Under the pieces are notes generated by a model. The model worked only from the letters and a program-made list of their open reading frames with translations. It had not been told where the DNA came from and did not search any database. Below are positions 56,823 to 63,821 of a stretch of 64,000 nucleotides of DNA, in pieces; position 1 is the first letter of the stretch, and each line of letters begins with the position of its first letter. The stretch comes from Pseudoalteromonas sp. XI10 (GTDB taxonomy: Bacteria > Pseudomonadota > Gammaproteobacteria > Enterobacterales > Alteromonadaceae). The translations under genes and the position numbers were made by a program. Location of the stretch: assembly GCF_001469895.1 (NCBI RefSeq), contig NZ_LOPY01000009.1, positions 103,138 through 167,137 of the forward strand, given 5' to 3'.

Positions 56823-56878
56823 TTCGAGGGACGAGATACGAGATACGAGATACGAGGTGCGAGGTGCGAGGTGCGAGT
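56823..56878 (+). repeat. Heptamer array with changing unit (8 units)
   Basis: TTCGAGG, GACGAGA, TACGAGA, TACGAGA, TACGAGG, TGCGAGG, TGCGAGG, TGCGAGT. The register is unbroken and the CGAG core constant while flanking positions switch from TA..A to TG..G part-way along. Confidence 0.95.
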
Positions 56879-56882
56879 TATC

Positions 56883-57053
56883 GTAGGCGTCACGCTTGCT
56901 TGGCGCGTCTAACATTCAACACCAAACCGGAAATCATTAAATAACCAACAAACAACACCGTTCGGCTCAAAACTGACGCCTGAAAGCTGATGGCTCCTTA
57001 AATTTTCGGCACTAAAGTACCTCCTACGAGTTAGGCCTTTGGGTAAGGCCTAC
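56883..57053. repeat. REP-like palindromes and CTGA arm of island VI
   Basis: GTAGGCGTCACGCTTGCTTG direct REP at 56883-56909; a heptamer arm GCTCAAA, ACTGACG, CCTGAAA, GCTGATG, GCTCCTT at 56965-56999; an inverted REP TTCGGCACTAAAGTACC at 57005-57027; and a further inverted REP TTAGGCCTTTGGGTAAGGCC plus TAC at 57031-57053. Confidence 0.75.
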
Positions 57054-57068
57054 AAACAATAACGCTCA

Positions 57069-57103
57069 ACTCAAAACTTACAGCTTATAGCTTTAAGCTT
57101 CTC
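57069..57103 (-). repeat. Degenerate heptamer arm at the end of island VI
   Basis: ACTCAAA, ACTTACA, GCTTATA, GCTTTAA, GCTTCTC in exact 7-bp register, about 60 bases upstream of the nucleotidyltransferase gene. Confidence 0.6.
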
Positions 57104-57162
57104 TTCCTCCCCCGTGATTGTTTCTGGTACACTTTTCCTTTGTTTTTTATTTAACTTGCACG

Positions 57163-58050
57163 ATGACTCAACACTCTCTTACTTTAATTGTATTGGCTGG
57201 CGGGCTGGGTAGCCGCTTTGGCGGAAACAAACAAATTGCCGAAATACCAGGGCTGGGCTGTACCATCATGGAGCTTAGTATTCATGATGCGGTTAAAGCG
57301 GGTGTGAGCCAAGCGGTGATCATCATTAATAAAAAAATTCGTGCTGAGTTTGAAGCGACGATTTTACCGCGCCTACCTGAGTCGCTCGAAGTAATTCTAG
57401 TCGAGCAAGAAATTAGTGCTGTGCCAAATGGCTATGAGCACCTAGCCGCTGAACGCCTAAAACCATGGGGTACAGGTCATGCATTACTTTGCGCAAAACC
57501 CTATGTAAATAACCCTGCTATTGTCATTACCGCCGATGATTATTATGGCGAGTCCTCTTATGCAATTGTTAGTGAGCACTTCAAACAGCATAGCAATTGG
57601 GCGATGGTAGGCTACCCAATAAAAGATACCCTATCCGAAGAAGGTGGTGTAAATCGTGGTGTATGCTCTGTTGATAGCCACCAGCATTTAACCGATGTGG
57701 TCGAGTACCTAGATATTAAACTCGAAAATAATGTTTTAAAAGGCAACAATCCACATGGTGAGAGATTACAAATTGCCGATGATGCCCTAGGTTCTATGAG
57801 CTTTTGGGGAATAACACCTAGTTTATTTAATGACTTAGAAACAGGTTTTATTGAGTTTTTAGAAAATACTGACAACGGTGTCACGAAAGAGTATTATTTA
57901 CCAAATGAGATACAACTCGCGATTCAAGATAACCGCCAAGCTGTAACCGTTTATACTGCACAAGAGCCATGGTATGGCGTGACCTACAAAGCTGAATTGG
58001 ATGCAATAGCACACACTTTATGTCAGTTACGTCGTAAGCAAAACGATTAA
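57163..58050 (+). CDS. Sugar-1-phosphate nucleotidyltransferase-like protein
   Basis: 295-residue NTP-transferase-fold protein beginning LTLIVLAGGLGSRFGGNKQ, the nucleotide-binding glycine-rich signature of UDP/GDP-sugar pyrophosphorylases. VITADDYYGE carries the metal Asp. The frame is open 15 codons upstream to a TTG, but the ATG at 57163 fits the family. Followed after 40 bases by a NahK-like kinase, so the pair probably activates a sugar as sugar-1-phosphate and then as nucleotide sugar. Confidence 0.82.
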   Translation: MTQHSLTLIVLAGGLGSRFGGNKQIAEIPGLGCTIMELSIHDAVKAGVSQAVIIINKKIRAEFEATILPRLPESLEVILVEQEISAVPNGYEHLAAERLKPWGTGHALLCAKPYVNNPAIVITADDYYGESSYAIVSEHFKQHSNWAMVGYPIKDTLSEEGGVNRGVCSVDSHQHLTDVVEYLDIKLENNVLKGNNPHGERLQIADDALGSMSFWGITPSLFNDLETGFIEFLENTDNGVTKEYYLPNEIQLAIQDNRQAVTVYTAQEPWYGVTYKAELDAIAHTLCQLRRKQND

Positions 58051-58090
58051 CCCTTGCCTCTTCTTGCAAAAAATAAGTAATGGAAAATTA

Positions 58091-59170
58091 ATGAAGTCGA
58101 ATCCTGTTGCAACTTATCTTTCTGAGCACTTTGGCTTAAGCACAGATAACGTAACGCTAAAGCCAATTGGCAATGGCCACATCAACACAACCATGTTACT
58201 TAAATCAGAAGAAAACGCCTTGGTTGTGCAAAAGTTAAATACCGATGTGTTTCCTAATCCTGAGCACCTAGTTGAAAATGCACGACTAATTGAGCAGCAC
58301 CTTAGTGAAAAACACGACAATGGTGAATACAACCTCGAAATTATTCGTCATGTTCCAACTATCGAAAGCGACTTTTTAGTTGAATGCGATCAAGGTGTTT
58401 GGCGTGCACTCGAATTTATTGGCGGCAGTTATAGTGAAGATGTAGTAGCAACTATCTCGCAAGCACAAACTGCAGCCAATGCATTTGGACAATTCGCGCT
58501 AGCACTACAAGATTTTCAGGCTGATCAGCTGCATCATGTGATCCCAGATTTTCATAACTTAGCGATGCGCTTTGACGCCTTTAAAGAGGTAATCGAAAAA
58601 GATCCTGTAAATCGTGTGGCCCTTTGCCAAGACGACATCGACTTTTGTTTAGCTCAACAATCTTTAGTTGATGAGTTAAAACAACTTGAAGGAAACATTC
58701 CTTTAAGGCCATGCCATAACGACACAAAAATCAACAACATGCTATTTTGCACGCAATCTGATGATGCAAAAGCAGTCATCGACCTAGATACCTGTATGCC
58801 TGGTTATTGGTTATTTGATTTTGGCGATATGGTGCGTACCTTCTGCTCACCTGAGCAAGAAGACTCTACCAACCTAAGTAATGTGCGTGTTCGTGAAGAA
58901 ATCTTCGCCGCCATCGTTAAAGGTTATGTTGAACCACTACAAGATGTGATCACCGACGCCGAAAAAGAAAGCTTTTGGTTAGGTACCAAGGTCATGACCT
59001 TTATGATTGGCCTGCGCTTTTTAACAGACTTTATTGATGGCGATAATTACTTTGCCACCAAACATGCAAACCATAACCTAGAACGCGCACGCAACCAGTT
59101 TGCTTTATATCGCGATATTCTTGAAAAGGAACATACGTTAAAAGCGATATTAGAGATAAATAAAGGGTAA
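58091..59170 (+). CDS. Phosphotransferase of the N-acetylhexosamine 1-kinase (NahK) type
   Basis: 359-residue APH-fold kinase. The catalytic loop is PCHNDTKINNMLF and the metal loop AVIDLDTCMPGYWLFDFGDMVRT, which matches NahK-type anomeric sugar kinases more closely than antibiotic kinases. The ATG at 58091 has TGGAAAA upstream; the frame is open nine codons further to a TTG. A GTGGTTA array starts 7 bases after the stop. Exact sugar unproven. Confidence 0.82.
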   Translation: MKSNPVATYLSEHFGLSTDNVTLKPIGNGHINTTMLLKSEENALVVQKLNTDVFPNPEHLVENARLIEQHLSEKHDNGEYNLEIIRHVPTIESDFLVECDQGVWRALEFIGGSYSEDVVATISQAQTAANAFGQFALALQDFQADQLHHVIPDFHNLAMRFDAFKEVIEKDPVNRVALCQDDIDFCLAQQSLVDELKQLEGNIPLRPCHNDTKINNMLFCTQSDDAKAVIDLDTCMPGYWLFDFGDMVRTFCSPEQEDSTNLSNVRVREEIFAAIVKGYVEPLQDVITDAEKESFWLGTKVMTFMIGLRFLTDFIDGDNYFATKHANHNLERARNQFALYRDILEKEHTLKAILEINKG

Positions 59171-59177
59171 AAATACA

Positions 59178-59268
59178 GTGGTTAGTGGTTAGTGGTTAGT
59201 GGTTAGTGGTTAGTGGTTAGTGGTTAGTGGTTAGTGGTTAGTGGTTAGTGGTTAGTGGTTAGTGGTTA
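59178..59268 (+). repeat. Heptamer array, unit GTGGTTA (13 units)
   Basis: Thirteen perfect copies, 91 bp, 7 bases after the kinase gene stop, followed by the core element. Confidence 0.97.
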
Positions 59269-59271
59269 GTA

Positions 59272-59344
59272 CAAAGTAAAATACATTTCATGTGTAGCAA
59301 GTTCTTTGTTTAATTACACAAAAAATAAAACCATCCTCTCGATC
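59272..59344 (+). repeat. Conserved AT-rich core element, copy 3
   Basis: 73 bp, nearly identical to the copies at 52058 and 55879 (CATTTC for CAATTC, CCATCC for CCACCC). Confidence 0.9.
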
Positions 59345-59345
59345 A

Positions 59346-59380
59346 ACTGATATCTAACTTCTAAAATCTAACCACTTAAA
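59346..59380 (-). repeat. Degenerate inverted heptamer array after core copy 3
   Basis: ACTGATA, TCTAACT, TCTAAAA, TCTAACC, ACTTAAA. The TCTAACCACTT run is the complement of the forward GTGGTTAG unit. Confidence 0.75.
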
Positions 59381-59411
59381 TAATATCTAGCCTTAAAATC
59401 AGGAGATTATT

Positions 59412-60815
59412 ATGCATATAAAACACCACGGAGCGGTGAAAGGCGTAACAGGGTCTTGCCACCAGCTATTTATTGATGACACAAATTCTGTACTTGTTGA
59501 TTGTGGGCTATTTCAAGGAGAAGATAGTAAACAAGACCTAGCTATTGAGTTTGATATATCAACGGTAAAAGCGCTGATTGTTACACATTGCCATATAGAT
59601 CATGTTGGTCGCATACCCTACTTACTTGCTGCAGGTTTCAAGGGGCCTATTTTTACCTCGGTTGCCACCGCCAAGCTATTGCCTATGGTGATTGAAGATG
59701 CCTTAAAAGTGGGTGTAACTCGCGATGAAGCAATGCTCCGCACCTGCTTAAAGTTACTAAAACAACAGATTGTCTCTCTTGATTTCAACACATGGTACTG
59801 CATTCCCGTAGGAATGGGCTTTAACCGCGAAAAAGTAGCCTCAAGCAATCAAAAACCCTTATATAAAATTCGCCTGCAACGCGCCGGGCACATTTTAGGC
59901 TCTGCCTATGTTGAAATTGAGCTAGGTAAAAAGCCAAATACGCATAGAGTGGTATTTTCTGGTGATTTAGGTGCACCTAACACGCCATTATTACCAACGC
60001 CAAAACCGCCTTACCGCGCCGATACATTAGTTATTGAGTCAACCTATGGTGATAAAAACCATCAAGGTCGTAAAGAGCGTGTAGCCATACTTAAAAAGGT
60101 TATAGAACGTGCCATAAGTGATAATGGCGTGGTACTTATACCCGCTTTTAGCATTGGCCGAACTCAAGAGCTACTCTATGAGTTTGAACAGCTTATTCAC
60201 TCTGCAAGCAAACGCTCTATGTGGCATAAACTGCAAATTATTGTAGATTCGCCAATGGCTGCTAATTTCACAAATGAATATTTACACTTTAAAGCGCTGT
60301 GGGATAACGAAGCAAAAAAACGCGTAAAACAAGGTCGCCACCCGCTCGACTTCAACCAACTACACACTATTGATAGCCACCAAGAACATCTTGCCCTGAT
60401 TAACTTTTTAACCTCTAAACAACAGCCAGCAATAATCATTGCTGCTAGCGGTATGTGTAATGGCGGCAGAATAGTTAATTACCTAGAGCGGTTTTTGCCC
60501 GACAAAACAACCGATGTCATTTTTGTTGGCTACCAAGGGCAAGGAACATTAGGCCGAGAAATTCAAAAATACGGCCCACGCGGCGGCTATGTATTTATCG
60601 ATAATCAAAAAGTAATGATTAAAGCGCAAATTCATACCATCAGCGGCTACAGCGCCCATGCAGATCAAAAAGGATTAACCAGATTTGTCACCGGTATGCG
60701 CAAAAAGCCAAGTTTAATCAAAATCGTCCACGGCGATAAGCAAGCCAAACAAGCACTAGCAGAAAAGCTTAAAGCTGAGTTAGGCGAAAGAGTAGAAATA
60801 GTGGTTAGTGGTTAG
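59412..60815 (+). CDS. MBL-fold/beta-CASP RNA-processing-type hydrolase
   Basis: 467 residues: metallo-beta-lactamase motif THCHIDH (58-64) in the place of HxHxDH, AGHILGSA (about 159) and FSGDLGA, then a beta-CASP domain with VIESTYGD, VLIPAFSIGRTQELL, AASGMCNGGRI and SGYSAHAD. This is the family of RNA exo/endonucleases related to CPSF-73 and RNase J. Residues about 132-141 (PVGMGFNREK) are encoded by a REP-like sequence at 59808-59831. The C-terminal VVSG and the stop codon are encoded by two GTGGTTA repeats. Confidence 0.88.
   Translation: MHIKHHGAVKGVTGSCHQLFIDDTNSVLVDCGLFQGEDSKQDLAIEFDISTVKALIVTHCHIDHVGRIPYLLAAGFKGPIFTSVATAKLLPMVIEDALKVGVTRDEAMLRTCLKLLKQQIVSLDFNTWYCIPVGMGFNREKVASSNQKPLYKIRLQRAGHILGSAYVEIELGKKPNTHRVVFSGDLGAPNTPLLPTPKPPYRADTLVIESTYGDKNHQGRKERVAILKKVIERAISDNGVVLIPAFSIGRTQELLYEFEQLIHSASKRSMWHKLQIIVDSPMAANFTNEYLHFKALWDNEAKKRVKQGRHPLDFNQLHTIDSHQEHLALINFLTSKQQPAIIIAASGMCNGGRIVNYLERFLPDKTTDVIFVGYQGQGTLGREIQKYGPRGGYVFIDNQKVMIKAQIHTISGYSAHADQKGLTRFVTGMRKKPSLIKIVHGDKQAKQALAEKLKAELGERVEIVVSG
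59808..59831 (+). repeat. REP-like sequence inside a coding region
   Basis: GTAGGAATGGGCTTTAACCG then CGAA, about 20 of 24 positions identical to the direct REP of the RAYT cluster (GTAGGAACGGC, TTTAGCCGTGAA) with a one-base insertion. It is read in frame within the MBL gene. Confidence 0.6.
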
Positions 60816-60910
60816 TGAGTTGCGAGTTGCGAGTTGCGAGTTGCGAGTTGCGAGTTGCGAGTTGCGAGTTGCGAGTTGCGAGTTGCGAGTTGCGAGTTGC
60901 GAGTTGCGAG
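60801..60910 (+). repeat. Heptamer array, two GTGGTTA then 13 GAGTTGC
   Basis: Two GTGGTTA units at 60801-60814 contain the last codons and part of the TAG stop of the MBL gene. After GT, thirteen perfect GAGTTGC units run from 60817 to 60907, followed by a partial GAG. Two heptamer subfamilies are thus fused at one site. Confidence 0.97.
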
Positions 60911-60924
60911 TATACAAGGGTAAA

Positions 60925-61269
60925 TTAATTATTTTTATGTAAGTACATTAATTTACCTAGCATTTTACCAATTTCTTCACACTCATTTGTTATGAGTAAG
61001 TAGTTTTCCTTATGCAAGTAACCCAACTCAAAAGCAAGCATAACTTGTGTTTTGAGTTCACCGACGGAGCCTTTAGCTATAAAAAGGAAATGAGCTCTTT
61101 CTTTTTTAGAAAAGCGCTCATACCCTTCAGCGATGTTACTTGGAATTGAAACCGAGCAGCGACACATTTGATCTTTTAAACTAAAATCTTTGAGTAAATA
61201 AAAACTTCTATAAACTAAAAGACTTAATTGAAAAGATCTTTTCCATACATCTAATCTCTCGTAGTACAT
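60925..61269 (-). CDS. Four-helix-bundle protein (23S rRNA IVS / Avd-like family)
   Basis: 114-residue helical protein with the family hallmarks LDVWKRSFQLSLLVY, PSNIAEGYERFSKKE and FIAKGSVGELKTQV. The ATG at 61269 has AAGGAG five bases upstream. Members occur in intervening sequences of 23S rRNA genes and, as Avd, as accessory proteins of diversity-generating retroelements; no reverse transcriptase is seen here. Heptamer arrays of opposite polarity flank it on both sides within 25 bases. Confidence 0.9.
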   Translation of the reverse strand: MYYERLDVWKRSFQLSLLVYRSFYLLKDFSLKDQMCRCSVSIPSNIAEGYERFSKKERAHFLFIAKGSVGELKTQVMLAFELGYLHKENYLLITNECEEIGKMLGKLMYLHKNN

Positions 61270-61293
61270 AGCCACTCCTTGGCATCAGTATCT

Positions 61294-61377
61294 GACTCGA
61301 ATCTCGAATCTAGTATCTCGTATTTCGAATCTCGCTTCTCGCTTCTCGCTTCTCGATTCTCGTTTTTCGCTTCTCGC
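61294..61377 (-). repeat. Heptamer array with varied units, minus-strand CGAG core (12 units)
   Basis: On the plus strand: GACTCGA, ATCTCGA, ATCTAGT, ATCTCGT, ATTTCGA, ATCTCGC, TTCTCGC twice, TTCTCGA, TTCTCGT, TTTTCGC, TTCTCGC, all in exact 7-bp register. On the minus strand the core is CGAG, like the arrays at 56823 and 60817. Ends 21 bases from the YjbH-gene stop. Confidence 0.92.
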
Positions 61378-61398
61378 CCCCGCTACTGCGAGTCGCTA

Positions 61399-63537
61399 CT
61401 ATTTATAACTCTCATACGCTTCTTTCATTCGCGCTAGGTTGCTATAAATATAGCTCGAAGTTAAACGACCACGTTTAAACATTGTATTGTCTAAAGAGAC
61501 TTGTGTAGAAGGAGCGTAACCTTGGTTAAATACAAGAGTATTATACGTGCCTATTTGTGTTGATAAGCCAATACGCCATATATCGCGGCCTTTTAACTGG
61601 CCAAACGGTGTGACTTTCATATCTTTGCGAGGTGTAAGTGGGATACTCAAGCCAACCCCTGCTTTTTGAGCATCGGTATTTTCATAGAATACAGCTATGT
61701 AGCTATCACCAAACCAAAAGCGACTTTCAAGTTTTACACCACTGTCACCATAAAAATACTTACCAGCCGTAGCATGTAGGGTGATATCTTGCTCTACCCA
61801 GTTGTACTGGTATGTAAGTGTTTCGTACTCACGTGATGCGCGGTAATCTGCATAATCAAAATAAGCGATTTTAGCACTTACTTTATGGCGACCCTCAGGG
61901 CTTAACCAAGCCGTTTCGTTAATAATAGCTTTGTAATCAAAGTAGTCTTTAAAAAAACCGATCTGCGTTTGGTTATAAAAGCCATACGGCAGTGCAAAGG
62001 TTTGGTGCAGCATTGCATTTACAATACCTTCATCTAGGCTGTAATTATCAAATACACCGTTATCTTCAAAGTCACTGCTTTCATCTAAAATAGTTTGGCC
62101 GGTAACTTTTATGCCACCACCTTGCCAAAGCGGCACGTCAAGCTCGGCACGCAAGCCTACAGAGTAGTCAAATACTCCAAACTCTGTTGCATAAGTATTA
62201 GATAAAGCTGGGCTTAAAGTTAAGCGCGGTTTAAAGTAAGGGCTAGCCTCTGCCTTACCGGCCCATACTACACCTTCAGGAATACTCGCTTTGCCCTGCT
62301 GTACATTTAAATCAGGGCTTACACCTTTTTCGATAAATAAGCGATAATTATCAACCTTGCCCTGAATTGCAATTAAAGGAATATCTGTTTTAGAAAGCTG
62401 TACGTTAAAGTGCGTACTTTCGTTAGTTACACTTTCAGCAATACGGCCAAGTACAACACCAATGGCATCGATGTCGTTACGGTTAAATACCGAGTTTTCA
62501 AAGTTTACGAATACGGTATTGAGGTTGTAGCCAACCACTACATTTTCAAAGCCATCGTTTATTAACGCTTCTTTTAATTCGATTACTTGGCTATTTAAGC
62601 TTGAGCTTGAAAGTTTTTGCGAAGTTTGTATGGGTGATTTTTTTAAACTTGTAGCCGTGAGAGCTTTTGCTTGTTCAGCCAATTCTGGCGCCATAGCTGT
62701 TTGAATAAAACCAATGCCATGGTCATTGATTTTAGCTATTGGCTTTGTAGCAACCGGGGCTACATAAGGGGCTGCTTCAACTTTTTTATAATTTTGTTTA
62801 TCTTCACTCGAAAGCGGCATACTAAAGTTAACGCCCCAATAGGTGTCTTGTTCTGAGTAATCTGTATTACTATAAAAGCGGCTAGTAAAGGTTATTTCAC
62901 CAATATCATACAGCCACTTTTTAGGAATAGTCACTTTAGCACCGGCATTAAATGCCTCTGCATCATGCTCTGCTTGCAAACTAAACCAATCAAAAACTTG
63001 ATACTCTATACCACCAAATACGCCATCCATCTCGCCATGAGGACGTTTGCTTTTTGCGATACCTGCAGAAAATCTAAAGTTCCATAATTCTTTTGATGCC
63101 ACAGCATAATATGTCTCATATTGATTAACGTCTCCCCCAACATCTTTAGTACCAACAGCTAAATTGAACCAATCTTCTGGAATGTATGGAATTTGATACT
63201 TAGCATTAAAAGATAAGTCTCTTAACTGCCATGATGTATCTGGATCAAAAAATTTATCATGCATAGTCTCTGAAGCAATCAAACCGCTCACTTCTAAACC
63301 TTCGAATAATCCAACACTTACAATAAAGTTGTGGCCATCTATATACTCTGCGCCTCTCAAATCGAGCTGATTATTATAACCAAAACCAACTAATCCTTTT
63401 TTTTGTACTTCAGCATTTGGGGTATTGATTAAACCGGTGTAACCAGCAAAAGATTGATGAGAGTTAATTTGATCTGCATAAACAAGTGGTGAGCTTAGCG
63501 CTATTGCACTACCTAAAAAGACATTCAGCTTAGACAT
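61399..63537 (-). CDS. YjbH-family outer-membrane beta-barrel lipoprotein-like protein
   Basis: 712-residue exported protein with a signal peptide (1-21, ending VYA) and the YjbH pattern: GYTGLINTPNAEVQKKGLVGFGY at the N-terminus (written GYTGLINTPNAEV and GLVGFGY), alternating beta strands and a GVGLSIPLTPRKDM C-terminal region. YjbH/GfcD proteins act in exopolysaccharide export, usually with partners YjbEFG, which are not present here. No lipobox Cys is seen. Confidence 0.85.
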   Translation of the reverse strand: MSKLNVFLGSAIALSSPLVYADQINSHQSFAGYTGLINTPNAEVQKKGLVGFGYNNQLDLRGAEYIDGHNFIVSVGLFEGLEVSGLIASETMHDKFFDPDTSWQLRDLSFNAKYQIPYIPEDWFNLAVGTKDVGGDVNQYETYYAVASKELWNFRFSAGIAKSKRPHGEMDGVFGGIEYQVFDWFSLQAEHDAEAFNAGAKVTIPKKWLYDIGEITFTSRFYSNTDYSEQDTYWGVNFSMPLSSEDKQNYKKVEAAPYVAPVATKPIAKINDHGIGFIQTAMAPELAEQAKALTATSLKKSPIQTSQKLSSSSLNSQVIELKEALINDGFENVVVGYNLNTVFVNFENSVFNRNDIDAIGVVLGRIAESVTNESTHFNVQLSKTDIPLIAIQGKVDNYRLFIEKGVSPDLNVQQGKASIPEGVVWAGKAEASPYFKPRLTLSPALSNTYATEFGVFDYSVGLRAELDVPLWQGGGIKVTGQTILDESSDFEDNGVFDNYSLDEGIVNAMLHQTFALPYGFYNQTQIGFFKDYFDYKAIINETAWLSPEGRHKVSAKIAYFDYADYRASREYETLTYQYNWVEQDITLHATAGKYFYGDSGVKLESRFWFGDSYIAVFYENTDAQKAGVGLSIPLTPRKDMKVTPFGQLKGRDIWRIGLSTQIGTYNTLVFNQGYAPSTQVSLDNTMFKRGRLTSSYIYSNLARMKEAYESYK

Positions 63538-63617
63538 AAACTATTCCGAGTTAAAATTATAAAAATCCTTAAATTAGATTAAATATAACATTAGATGTGA
63601 GAAACGAGAAGTTAATA

Positions 63618-63708
63618 GCGAGGTGCTAGGTGCTAGGTGCTAGGTGCTAGGTGCTAGGTGCTAGGTGCTAGGTGCTAGGTGCTAGGTGCTAGGTGCTAGG
63701 TGCTAGGT
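63618..63708 (+). repeat. Heptamer array, unit GCTAGGT (13 units)
   Basis: GCGAGGT followed by twelve perfect GCTAGGT. Same unit and same first-unit variant as the array at 45588, 18 kb away. Confidence 0.97.
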
Positions 63709-63742
63709 GAACAAGATTTTATTTTGGGGTGGGATAAAGCAA

Positions 63743-63818
63743 GTGGTTAATAGCTAAAAATTAACCTCTAACCACTAAATGATCTGACCTCTGAAATCTA
63801 ATATCTATCGTCTGATTG
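63743..63818 (-). repeat. Degenerate inverted heptamer arm of island X
   Basis: A single GTGGTTA at 63743 is followed by CTAACCA, CTAAATG, AT, CTGACCT, CTGAAAT, CTAATAT, CTATCGT, CTGATTG (63768-63818), mostly in 7-bp register with a CTRA core. The IS3 end begins 4 bases later. Confidence 0.65.
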
Positions 63819-63821
63819 ATC

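Noticed and set aside
59178..59268. GGTTAGT array as telomere
   Set aside because: The unit resembles telomeric repeats of eukaryotes, but it is internal to a chromosome segment with genes on both sides.
60925..61269. Diversity-generating retroelement (Avd accessory protein)
   Set aside because: The four-helix-bundle protein fits the wider family, but I saw no reverse transcriptase, template repeat or variable repeat in the window.
45588..63708. Heptamer arrays as phase-variation (contingency) loci in coding regions
   Set aside because: Nearly all arrays lie between genes, mostly at 3' ends, and a 7-bp step would only shift frames if inside a gene. Only the MBL gene end includes repeat units, and the stop is supplied at once.
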